23,878 nucleotides of DNA from Prevotellaceae bacterium UBA4359 (GTDB taxonomy: Bacteria > Bacteroidota > Bacteroidia > Bacteroidales > Bacteroidaceae), in contig DGSP01000080.1 in assembly GCA_002393555.1 (NCBI GenBank), positions 63,307 to 87,184 of the forward strand. The letters run 5' to 3'. Positions within the stretch are counted from its first letter, which is position 1. Every line of letters starts with the position of its first letter. The position numbers were made by a program, and so were the translations under genes. The notes under the pieces were generated by a model. That model ran no database searches. It had not been told where the DNA came from and saw nothing but the letters and a program-made list of their open reading frames with translations. Of the stretch, positions 6,235 through 13,975 are shown one piece after another.

Positions 6235-7449
6235 ATGATCATGCTAAAAAGTAAAAAGTTGAAGATAGAAGTATTTGATCAAATTCCTATTTGGTTAACA
6301 ATATGTCTCATATTGATGAATAACTTCTGGTCGATGGCATGGATTGACCTGAAAATTTATCAATATTTTCATCTTGGGATATTGGCTTTTTTCTTTTTTG
6401 TTATTTTCAAAAAATCCAGGTCTTGTTCCATACCGCAAGGGACACATAAATACTGGATTTTGTCGTTGATGCTACTTCCCCTTCTTAGTGTCTATTCATC
6501 GAATGTGATTTATGGAAGACCTGTCATAGACTCTTTAATTGTATATCGAATGCATCTGGGCTATCTCCTGTATTTTGTCTTATGGTATAAAAAAATCAAC
6601 GAAAAACAACTTCAAAAAGTAATAGTTGTATTAGGTTTAGGTTACGCTTTCTTAACTATTATACAGCAATTCACTTTCCCATTTGCACCCTTTGGAATGC
6701 GAACCATCGGCAGCAAATATCTGACAAATCATGAGTTTGAACGGCGTCTGGGATTTGCGCGTTTTGAGATAACAGGAGTGTATTATGCTGTCATTACAGG
6801 TGTACTCGTTTTTTCAAAGCAGATAAACATGAACATGTTTACAAAAACAGTTCTACTTGTATCACTTATTGCCTCGGGCAACAGGCGAGTTTTAGGAATT
6901 TCCGCAATCTCTTTGGGCTTAGCGTGGATATTTCAGAGAAAGTCAAAAAATGCGGTGATTCATGCTTCTATTATGGTTGTTCTATTGCTGGCTGTGTATT
7001 ATTTGCGTTTTTCACTCTTTGGAGATTTGGCAAATTGGGGCGATGATCTGGAAAGTGGACGAGAACATTCTTATGAATACTTTTTAGATTTATGCGTGTC
7101 CAATCCTTTAGGAAGCATTATGGGCTATGGACTCGGACGCAACGATGATGTTGCCTTGGACATTACAACTACTTTTGTTGATGGAAAGCCTGTTGTTTTA
7201 GCAGATATTGGTGCTGTTGCGTGCTGGTACTATTGGGGCGCATTATACGTATTGACACTTTTTGGACTGTTTCTCTCATTGGTGTTGACCAAAAAATTGG
7301 AAAAGGCTTATAGGGGACTGGCCTTTGCTTTTCTTGCATTTCTTTGGATATTGTTTCTCTCATGGGAAATCGCTGGCTCATCATTTATTGCTTTATTGGT
7401 ATATATGTGTGATTTGAACATTCAAAAAAACAAATTCAAAAGGGCTTAA
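6235..7449 (+). CDS. wzy: Wzy-like O-antigen/capsule polymerase
   Basis: This 404-aa polytopic membrane protein has hydrophobic segments throughout (for example 19-35, 45-58, 72-84, 130-145, 240-258, 325-345, 355-375). A larger hydrophilic loop in the C-terminal half (about 265-315: FGDLANWGDDLESGREHSYEY...GYGLGRND) is the usual layout of Wzy polymerases; GYGLGRND fits the conserved loop region. It would polymerise flipped repeat units in the periplasm. Wzy proteins are poorly conserved, so the call rests on topology, length and position between pyruvyl transferase and acyltransferase. ATG codons at 6235 and 6241 are both usable. It ends 2 nt before the next start. Confidence 0.78.
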   Translation: MIMLKSKKLKIEVFDQIPIWLTICLILMNNFWSMAWIDLKIYQYFHLGILAFFFFVIFKKSRSCSIPQGTHKYWILSLMLLPLLSVYSSNVIYGRPVIDSLIVYRMHLGYLLYFVLWYKKINEKQLQKVIVVLGLGYAFLTIIQQFTFPFAPFGMRTIGSKYLTNHEFERRLGFARFEITGVYYAVITGVLVFSKQINMNMFTKTVLLVSLIASGNRRVLGISAISLGLAWIFQRKSKNAVIHASIMVVLLLAVYYLRFSLFGDLANWGDDLESGREHSYEYFLDLCVSNPLGSIMGYGLGRNDDVALDITTTFVDGKPVVLADIGAVACWYYWGALYVLTLFGLFLSLVLTKKLEKAYRGLAFAFLAFLWILFLSWEIAGSSFIALLVYMCDLNIQKNKFKRA

Positions 7450-7451
7450 AG

Positions 7452-8553
7452 GTGACTACTAAAATAAAAGGACAAATCGCTTCCACGCACATTTCCCGCC
7501 TGATTTCCTCTCTCCGTTTCCCGATGACGGCAGGAGTGGTGATGATTCATTGTGGAGTTGTCAGCCTTTTCATGAAAAAGGAAAATGGGGAAGAGTTGGT
7601 GGTTGCCAAGTATCTGGAAGACTTTTCTCATAGCGCGCTTGGCATTTGTGTACCCCTGTTCTTCTTTATCTCTGGCTATCTTTTCTTCTTGAAAGGAGAA
7701 TGGAGTTGGAACAAGTATCTACAGAAACTACGCAGTCGCTTCCATTCGCTGTTCATTCCTTATGTCATTTATACAGCAATGGCAATCGCCATATTTGGGG
7801 TAATGCAGGAAGTCATGCCCCAACTGCAAAGTGGGTCGCATGTGCCGATAAAAGATTGGGGCATCCTTGACTTCATCAAGAATGGTCTTTGGCGATATGA
7901 AGACGAAAACATTCCCTTTTGTGGTGCCTTGTGGTATATCCGCAATTTGATGATGGTCGTCTTGTTGTCCCCGCTCGTGTATGCCATGATTCGCCATGTC
8001 GGCAAAATAGGCATCATTATATTGGGGGTGTTGTGCTGCACCCGAATCTGGACCTTTGGCATTCCCGGCACACTGGCTTTGTTCTACTTTTCGTGGGGGG
8101 GGGTATTTTTCAATGAACGGGAAGGATTTTACAAAAACTATCCGTCCTTTCCTGCCATTGGGATGGCTGTCTGTACCGCTATTCATGGCCGATGCCGCAA
8201 CAAAATGCTGGGAGGGAAACCCATATCTCCATCAGGTTGCAGTGCTGGTAGGAGTCCTGTTCGCCATCTGCATTGCCGACAAGTGGGTCAGAACACATGA
8301 CAGCCAGCCCAAAGAACTCCTTCTTTCGTCAACCTTCTTTGTATATGCCATCCACACACCCTATCTCGGGCAGTTTGCAAAGATGCTGGTCGCGGTAGTT
8401 CCTGTTCCTCCCAATCCGATATGGGGCAATATCTTCATTAGCCTTGTATATTTCGCCTATTGGGTAATCGTTGTGGCGGCTTTAGTTGCAATCTATGCCT
8501 TGATTCGGCGAATGAATCCTAAAATAGCAGCCATTTTGTCAGGAGGAAGATAA
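7452..8553 (+). pseudogene. Acyltransferase 3 family O-acyltransferase, frameshifted at a G9 tract
   Basis: Two overlapping frames together make one normal-length (about 366 aa) multi-pass membrane O-acyltransferase, probably acetylating the polysaccharide. Frame one runs from a GTG at 7452 and carries the family's N-terminal features (FPMTAGVVMIHCG with the conserved His, FFFISGYLFFL). It loses homology after FYFSWGG and would stop at 8300 with an off-frame tail. Frame two continues from the G tract as YFSMNGKDFTKTIRPFLPLGW and shows the final membrane helices to 8553. The join is at nine G residues (8095-8103): eight would read S-W-G-G-Y-F-S-M-N in one frame. As sequenced the gene is off. 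Possible causes are slipped-strand phase variation, a fixed mutation or a sequencing error. It lies 2 nt after wzy and 20 nt before the next gene. Confidence 0.82.
8095..8103 (+). repeat. G9 homopolymer at the acyltransferase frame break
   Basis: Nine consecutive G residues occur exactly where the protein reading frame shifts. Removing one G restores a single full-length acyltransferase frame. Such tracts are classic slippage sites. Confidence 0.9.
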
Positions 8554-8573
8554 AACAATAATTTTTATTAGGA

Positions 8574-9731
8574 ATGAACATCATTATTTATCACCATACA
8601 GCCATTGTACCCACAAGCGGGGGTATTTCCCGAATGGCTGAGATGCACAGAAGTATCCTGGCTGCGGCCGGACACCGAGTGTGGTTTCTTGCCACAAAGA
8701 AGGTTGCAGTCCCCACTTTAGAGCAGCAACTTTACATCGAGGGTGGCACCCGTGAAGAACAAAAGAGGTCCTTCTCCAATGTTATGGCTGCACGGCAAGT
8801 GGAACTGATGATATATCAAGACGGAATTGCCCCCAAGAATAACCACATCTTGAAGTGGGCTAAAGAGATGGACGTGAGAATTGTCAATGTAGTTCATAGT
8901 TCACTTCGTGGCATTTATGGTTTTGACAGCCAATTCACCTTCTCTGCAAATTTTCCCAGTCCATTCAGAAAAGTGTTCAACAAATGGGTGAACGTTTATT
9001 TCAGGCATAGATATGGACATCTTTATCGCGAAATGTTTGATTTAAGCGATAGGGTGGTTCTTTTGTCAGACAAATTTCGCGATGAAATAACATGGTTTTC
9101 TGGCTTGCGGGATTTAAGCAAATTTCAAGCCATCACGAATCCTTTACCTTTCCCCCAACCAACCGTTTCGTCGGATGGCAAGAAGAAGCGTGTCATTCAT
9201 GTCGGGTCGTTGACGTTGATTAAACGGCAAGATCTGCTGTTGAGAGTGTGGAAACGGGTGGAAGAACAAAAATCAGATTGGGAACTCATTATCTTAGGAA
9301 AAGGACGGAAGGGAGATTCTCTGAAAAGGCTGGCACAGCAGTTGAAACTGAAGCATGTGCAATTTGTTGGGTTCCAACCACCTCAACCATACTATCAGAG
9401 CGCATCCATTTTCTGCCTTACGTCCAGTTCGGAAAGTTTCGGGTTGGTTGTTGTCGAATCTATGGCTTTCGGGTGTGTGCCATTGGCCTTTAACAGTTAC
9501 GAAACAGCAAGTGACATCATCGATGATGGAGTGAATGGCTTTCTCATAAAACCTTTTGATGTGGAAGAATACGCAAGGAAACTCATCTGGCTGATGGACC
9601 ATGAAGAAGAAAGGCGAAAGATGGGAATGAACGCGATGCAGAAAAGCAAGGTCTTTGATAAAGAGCAAATAGGCCGTCAGTGGATTGAGTTGGTGGAAGA
9701 ACTGGCAAAGAAACAAAACAAAAAGGCATGA
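8574..9731 (+). CDS. Family 4 glycosyltransferase
   Basis: This 385-aa GT-B-fold retaining glycosyltransferase adds a sugar to the lipid-linked repeat unit on the cytoplasmic side. The N-terminal domain shows a Gly-rich acceptor loop (TSGGISRMAEM, 14-24). The C-terminal domain begins at about 203 with KKKRVIHVGSLTLIKRQDLLL and contains the EX7E pair E287/E295 (SSSESFGLVVVESMAFG) with the nucleotide-sugar site. The C-terminal tail is Lys-rich. The stop overlaps the next start by 4 nt (ATGA). Donor and acceptor cannot be read from sequence. Confidence 0.9.
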   Translation: MNIIIYHHTAIVPTSGGISRMAEMHRSILAAAGHRVWFLATKKVAVPTLEQQLYIEGGTREEQKRSFSNVMAARQVELMIYQDGIAPKNNHILKWAKEMDVRIVNVVHSSLRGIYGFDSQFTFSANFPSPFRKVFNKWVNVYFRHRYGHLYREMFDLSDRVVLLSDKFRDEITWFSGLRDLSKFQAITNPLPFPQPTVSSDGKKKRVIHVGSLTLIKRQDLLLRVWKRVEEQKSDWELIILGKGRKGDSLKRLAQQLKLKHVQFVGFQPPQPYYQSASIFCLTSSSESFGLVVVESMAFGCVPLAFNSYETASDIIDDGVNGFLIKPFDVEEYARKLIWLMDHEEERRKMGMNAMQKSKVFDKEQIGRQWIELVEELAKKQNKKA

Positions 9732-10570
9732 AAGAAGTGTTTCAAGTAGATTCCTTGATTGTGAATCAAGTCTATCAAGAGCGTCCCAACTATCTCATTG
9801 AAAGCACTGGGGAGGGTAAAAAATGCGCCATCTATTTCAGTTCCAATGACATCTATTACCCCAACACCGAAGAGGTCTTCAGAAAGCGCATCGTGGAAAA
9901 GAACTTCTTCGAATGGTATAAGATAAGGGTGAGGGATGCAGGAAAGCACATTTTTGTACGTGATGTATTCAAACAATGGTATCTGAAGGGGGTAAATAAA
10001 GACTTAGATAGCATAGAAAAGTTGGCTGCCTTTCTGAAAAAGGAGACAGAAGGTTATGAAGTCGTCACGATTGGTAGTTCTGCCGGAGGCTATGCCGCCA
10101 TTCTGTTTGGATTGCTCTTAAAAGCGCATATTGTGATGGCGTTCAATCCGCTATTTGAATTAGAATCAAAACTGACGACAAGCAATGAACTAGTGAGTCC
10201 TCTACTTTTTCGGCTGAAAGATACAGACGTAAAGAACTATTTTGACTTAACACACCTCTTTTACCCTTCTATACCTAATATTTATTACTTTTATTCTGAA
10301 AAGTCGTTAAGAGACTTCCGTCAATACCACCACATTGTACACAACATTGCAAGGCAAATTCATATAATAAGATTCAAAACAAGTCACCATGGTATTCCTT
10401 TCTTGAAGAACGCTTTGCCATTTGTAATAAATATGTCCGAAAAAGAATTGATGAGACTGGAAAAGAGAAGTCATCACCCCATTGCTTTCACTTTGAAGTG
10501 CGTTGGTGTAAAAGCCACGATGCAAGGGATCTTTCACCAGTTGCTTGACAGATATAAGCGGAGAAGATAA
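9728..10570 (+). CDS. Alpha/beta-hydrolase-like protein of the polysaccharide locus
   Basis: This 280-aa protein has no signal peptide. A nucleophile elbow GSSAG at 116-120 (TIGSSAGGYAAILFG) follows a beta strand, and a candidate catalytic His lies in SHHGIP at 219-224. These suggest a serine hydrolase or acyltransferase fold, similar in outline to proteins found in other capsule clusters. The acidic third member is not obvious. It is translationally coupled to the preceding glycosyltransferase, so it probably modifies the repeat unit, for instance by adding or removing an acyl group. The C-terminus is basic (LDRYKRRR). It is the last gene of the first block before a 447-nt gap. The fold is a fair inference; the function is unknown. 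Confidence 0.72.
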   Translation: MKEVFQVDSLIVNQVYQERPNYLIESTGEGKKCAIYFSSNDIYYPNTEEVFRKRIVEKNFFEWYKIRVRDAGKHIFVRDVFKQWYLKGVNKDLDSIEKLAAFLKKETEGYEVVTIGSSAGGYAAILFGLLLKAHIVMAFNPLFELESKLTTSNELVSPLLFRLKDTDVKNYFDLTHLFYPSIPNIYYFYSEKSLRDFRQYHHIVHNIARQIHIIRFKTSHHGIPFLKNALPFVINMSEKELMRLEKRSHHPIAFTLKCVGVKATMQGIFHQLLDRYKRRR

Positions 10571-10987
10571 ACTTGATTTGACTTCCGAAAGATGACAGAG
10601 ACGTCAAAATGGAACTTCCTGACCTTTGGATTGACGAAGTCAAACTCAATAAGAATCCTTTTTCAGTCAACTCTCAGGATGCACACCCGTAAACCTCACG
10701 AGGGTAACGACGTAAGGCTCGTGAGCCTTGTGGAAGGAGGCTCAGAAGGGAAGTGGAGGGAGTTGAAGAACGGAAAGGGGGAGTTGAGAGGCCGAAAGGG
10801 GGAGTTAAGGGGGAGTTGCAATACTTTATCAGAGGGCATTTAACTCTTTGTCTTTTCGATGGTTATGAAGTGAAAAGTGGGAGTTGGGTCTTCTCAACTC
10901 CCCCTCAACTCCCCCTCAACTCCCCCTACGAAGTGAAACCTCCGAAACTTTAATTCGAAATTCGTTGTTGAAAAAAATATCCGAAAC
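10571..10987. repeat. Repeat-rich intergenic gap with inverted G/C-rich units
   Basis: No believable gene is present. CTCACGAG/CTCGTGAG (10695-10702/10718-10725) forms a hairpin. Four GGAGTTRA-type units, two followed by a CGGAAA/CCGAAA word, lie at about 10755-10820. Three CTCAACTCCCCC units in the opposite sense lie at 10893-10927, so the two sets could pair into a long stem. A local GGGAGTTG/CAACTCCC hairpin lies near 10879-10902. There is no U-tract after the inverted units, so this is not a simple terminator. The gap splits the otherwise tightly packed operon. Confidence 0.65.
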
Positions 10988-11017
10988 TTGAGTAACGAAC
11001 TATTGTGTGAAGAAATA

Positions 11018-12505
11018 ATGGATAAAATTCCGATTTTAGTTTTAGCATTTAATCGCGCTGATCATGTGAGCCGGGCGATGGAGGCCATACGTATGTATCA
11101 GCCAGAACGGTTGTATTTGGAATGCGATGGTGCAAGGTCTCATAAAAGTGGCGAGAAAGAAGCGGTGAAAGCCACGCGTAAGGCTATGCTTGATGCCATC
11201 GATTGGCCTTGTGAGGTGAAAACGCTGTTCAGAGAAGAAAATCTTGGATGTGCTCATGCTGTGAATGATGCCATATCTTGGTTCTTTCAACATGAAGAAT
11301 GGGGTGTCATCATTGAAGATGATGTGATTGTTGGAAAGGACTTTTTCAAACTTTGTGAGGATTTATTACCACGATACAAGAATGAAGAAAGGATCATGGA
11401 GATTTCTGCCCGTAATCATAGCCGCAGAAAAGACATAGATAATTCATACGTTTATGCACAGTGTTACCATTGTTGGGGGTGGGCTACGTGGAAACGTGCC
11501 TGGGAAAGGATGGATATGACTATGGCTGCCGCGAATCAATTGTCAATACCTTATTTGGTGAAACGGTTGGGTTGGGTACGTGGTCTGATGATGAAATACT
11601 ATTTTATGTCTGCTTATAAAAAACTGGACACTTTCAACTCGTGGGCCACACGTTGGTATCTTAGCATTCTTGCCCATGACGGACTCGTCATTTGTCCAGG
11701 AGTTAATCTTGCAGTGAATATCGGTATGGATGGGGGGGCGCACTATGAGAAAGACGACAAAGATCCCTATGCCGATTTAGAGGTGGGCGAAATAGCATGG
11801 CCACTAGTTTATAACGATACATTTATACCTGATCGTGTTCAGAAACACTATGACAATAAAGATTTTTTGCATGTGAGGATATTGGGGGGGGTAAGAAAAT
11901 ATCAAGGGCTTTCAAAAAAAATCAAGTCCGTAAGGAGTGATAGGAATAGACCTCGGGGGGAAGGAACTGCTCTTTTTTTTGTACGCTATTTGTTTAATAG
12001 TATTCGAACATGGTGGCTGTTCCACTTTCGCTATCCATGGGTGCAATATGGTGGATTTATTCGTGTGATGAGAGGAACTTCTTTTGCTAAAATGGATATA
12101 AAATTGGGTAATAATGTTCAGTTCGGTCAATATTGTGATATAGCAACTGATTGTGTGATTGGCAACAATGTCCTTTTTGCTGGGTTAGTCCGTTTAGTGG
12201 GGAGACGTGATCATACATTTGATGAGGTGGAAAAAACGATTTGGGAAGGTGAAAGAGGAAATAGTGGTATAACAGTGATTGAAGATGATGTGTGGATTGG
12301 GAATGGAAGTATAGTAATAGGCGGATTAAAGATTGGTGCGGGGAGTGTTGTTGCGGCAGGAAGTGTGGTTACAAAAGATATTCCGCCATGTGAAATTTGG
12401 GGTGGAATACCAGCCAAGAAAATCCGAGATAGATTTGAAGGCAAAGATAAAGAACGTCACCTAAGATTTCTACGACATAACATCCTACAGGAAAAGAAAT
12501 GTTGA
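11018..12505 (+). CDS. Glycosyltransferase fused to hexapeptide-repeat acetyltransferase
   Basis: Two enzymes in one 495-aa chain. Residues 1-270 are a GT-A-type glycosyltransferase: IPILVLAFNRADHVSRAM at the start, a nucleotide-binding LECDGAR, and the metal-binding acidic motif IIEDDVIV (98-105). Residues about 290-355 are a linker with an amphipathic/aromatic stretch. Residues 358-475 are a left-handed beta-helix acetyltransferase with I/V-G-x-x repeats (LGNNVQFGQY, IGNNVLFAG, IGNGSIVIGG, IGAGSVVAAGSVV), H399 in RRDHTFD as likely catalytic base, and the typical ending WGGIPAKKIRDRF. I chose ATG 11018, where homology starts and AAGAA lies upstream; a TTG at 10988 would add 10 residues. Homopolymer runs crowd the linker. 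The two domains would couple sugar addition with O-acetylation. Confidence 0.83.
   Translation: MDKIPILVLAFNRADHVSRAMEAIRMYQPERLYLECDGARSHKSGEKEAVKATRKAMLDAIDWPCEVKTLFREENLGCAHAVNDAISWFFQHEEWGVIIEDDVIVGKDFFKLCEDLLPRYKNEERIMEISARNHSRRKDIDNSYVYAQCYHCWGWATWKRAWERMDMTMAAANQLSIPYLVKRLGWVRGLMMKYYFMSAYKKLDTFNSWATRWYLSILAHDGLVICPGVNLAVNIGMDGGAHYEKDDKDPYADLEVGEIAWPLVYNDTFIPDRVQKHYDNKDFLHVRILGGVRKYQGLSKKIKSVRSDRNRPRGEGTALFFVRYLFNSIRTWWLFHFRYPWVQYGGFIRVMRGTSFAKMDIKLGNNVQFGQYCDIATDCVIGNNVLFAGLVRLVGRRDHTFDEVEKTIWEGERGNSGITVIEDDVWIGNGSIVIGGLKIGAGSVVAAGSVVTKDIPPCEIWGGIPAKKIRDRFEGKDKERHLRFLRHNILQEKKC
11732..11980 (+). repeat. Cluster of homopolymer tracts in the fusion gene linker
   Basis: Within one 250-bp stretch of coding sequence there are G7 (11732-11738), G8 (11884-11891), A8 (11914-11921), G6 (11955-11960) and T8 (11973-11980). 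They end just before the acetyltransferase domain. The frame is intact as sequenced; a one-base slip at any of them would cut off the acetyltransferase half. Confidence 0.7.
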
Positions 12506-13770
12506 AAATACTGATAAATGCTTATGCTTGTTCCCCCGGCATGGGAAGTGAGCCTGGAATGGCATGGAATTGGTGCGTGAATCTTGCAAAGTTCTGTGAG
12601 TTACATGTAATCACAGAAGGTGAGTTCAAGGGTAATATAGAATCCACCATGCAATTTTTGCCACAAGCCAAGAATATGCATTTCTATTATAGCCCAATAC
12701 CGGAAAATGTGCGCAGAATGTGCTGGAATCAAGGGAATTGGGGATTTTACAAGTATTACAAAGATTGGCAGTGGAAAACCTATAGAATAGCAAAGAATAT
12801 CTGTGGGGAAAAGAAAATAGACATCTTGCACCAATTAAACATGATTGGTTTCCGTGAGCCCGGGTATCTTTGGCGAGTAAGTCGTGAGTTGAAGATACCA
12901 TTTGTCTGGGGACCTATTGGTGGACTGAAACAATTTCCGATGGCCTATGCGATTGGGGGTTCCTTGAAAATGAAGGTTTTTCTGCGATTGAAGAACTTTC
13001 TAAATGTCTGGCAATTGAAAAATGACAGTAGAGTTGACGCTGCTATTAGACAAGCATCTTTGTTGATTTCTTCTATACCCGATTCTTATAATGCAATCAA
13101 AAAGTATAAGAGAAAAGAGTCTGTTATTATACCAGAAACAGGGACTTTCGTACAAGAAGATTTTGTGAATGAAACTAATCGGTTCACTAAGGACTCTTTT
13201 ACAATTTTGTGGGTTGGTAAGTTTGACTTCAGAAAAAGGTTGGATTTGGCGATTGCAATCGTGTCACAAATAAAGAATTCCTGTCCCCAAATCATTCTGA
13301 AGATTTATGGAACAGGGAATCAGAATCAAATAGATGAGGTAAAATCTTTAGCACAACAGATGGACGCGGAAAGTATTATACAATGGATGGGTAATTGTCC
13401 TAATGAACAAGTGACGGGAGACATGCGGAGTGCGGATATTTTTCTTTTCACCAGCGTGAATGAAGATACCTCCACTGTTGTGTTGGAAGCCATTGGTAAT
13501 CATTTGCCTGTTCTATGTTTTGATACTTGTGGTATGGCTCATGTAATTAACGATGAGGTGGGCATCAAAATTCCTCTTACTAATCCTCAGCAATCGGTTA
13601 AAGATTTTGCGGAGAAAATAAAGAACCTCTATCATCATAGAGAGGTGTTGGAAAGGATGTCTCAAAACTGTCGCAAGCGAGCGGAAGAACTTTCATGGGA
13701 AAATAAAGCGAAGCAGATGGTTGAATTGTATGAAAAAGTAGTACAACAGAAAAGCAATGAACGGTGTTAA
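12499..13770 (+). CDS. Family 4 glycosyltransferase
   Basis: This 423-aa GT-B glycosyltransferase acts in repeat-unit assembly. The N-terminal part shows the Gly-rich loop CSPGMGSEPGMAWNW (11-25) and VWGPIGGLKQFP (136-147). The C-terminal Rossmann domain begins at about 234 (FTILWVGKFDFRKRLDLAI). The EX7E pair is E322/E330 (NEDTSTVVLEAIG). The start overlaps the end of the previous gene by 7 nt, so the two are co-translated. After its stop the compact operon ends: a 205-nt gap leads to a gene with its own promoter. Sugar specificity is unknown. Confidence 0.9.
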   Translation: MLKILINAYACSPGMGSEPGMAWNWCVNLAKFCELHVITEGEFKGNIESTMQFLPQAKNMHFYYSPIPENVRRMCWNQGNWGFYKYYKDWQWKTYRIAKNICGEKKIDILHQLNMIGFREPGYLWRVSRELKIPFVWGPIGGLKQFPMAYAIGGSLKMKVFLRLKNFLNVWQLKNDSRVDAAIRQASLLISSIPDSYNAIKKYKRKESVIIPETGTFVQEDFVNETNRFTKDSFTILWVGKFDFRKRLDLAIAIVSQIKNSCPQIILKIYGTGNQNQIDEVKSLAQQMDAESIIQWMGNCPNEQVTGDMRSADIFLFTSVNEDTSTVVLEAIGNHLPVLCFDTCGMAHVINDEVGIKIPLTNPQQSVKDFAEKIKNLYHHREVLERMSQNCRKRAEELSWENKAKQMVELYEKVVQQKSNERC

Positions 13771-13923
13771 TCCAAAAGGCACTAAGTGTAAATCAGAGAA
13801 GTCTTCTGGGGTGGATGGACTTTTCATGTTCCAGTTGTGAAAAATGTGAGCATTGGATGTGTTGCCTTGATGCTAAATAGGGAAAAGTTCAGGGGGTGAA
13901 TTGAAAATCTTGGGTGTTTTGAT

Positions 13924-13953
13924 TTGGGATTCAAGTTTTTTTGTGTATTTTTG
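13924..13953 (+). promoter_or_regulatory. Promoter of the AAA-ATPase gene
   Basis: TTG (13924-13926, within TTTG), a 19-bp spacer and TATTTTTG (13946-13953) match the Bacteroidetes -33/-7 consensus. The ATG at 13976 is 22 nt downstream, leaving a very short leader. This separates the gene from the polysaccharide operon. Confidence 0.65.
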
Positions 13954-13975
13954 CAAGCGATAAAGACTGAATGGT

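Noticed and set aside
10592..10953. Short plus-strand ORFs in the operon gap
   Set aside because: They translate the GGGGGAGTT repeats (GELRGRKGELRG) and show no independent protein features.
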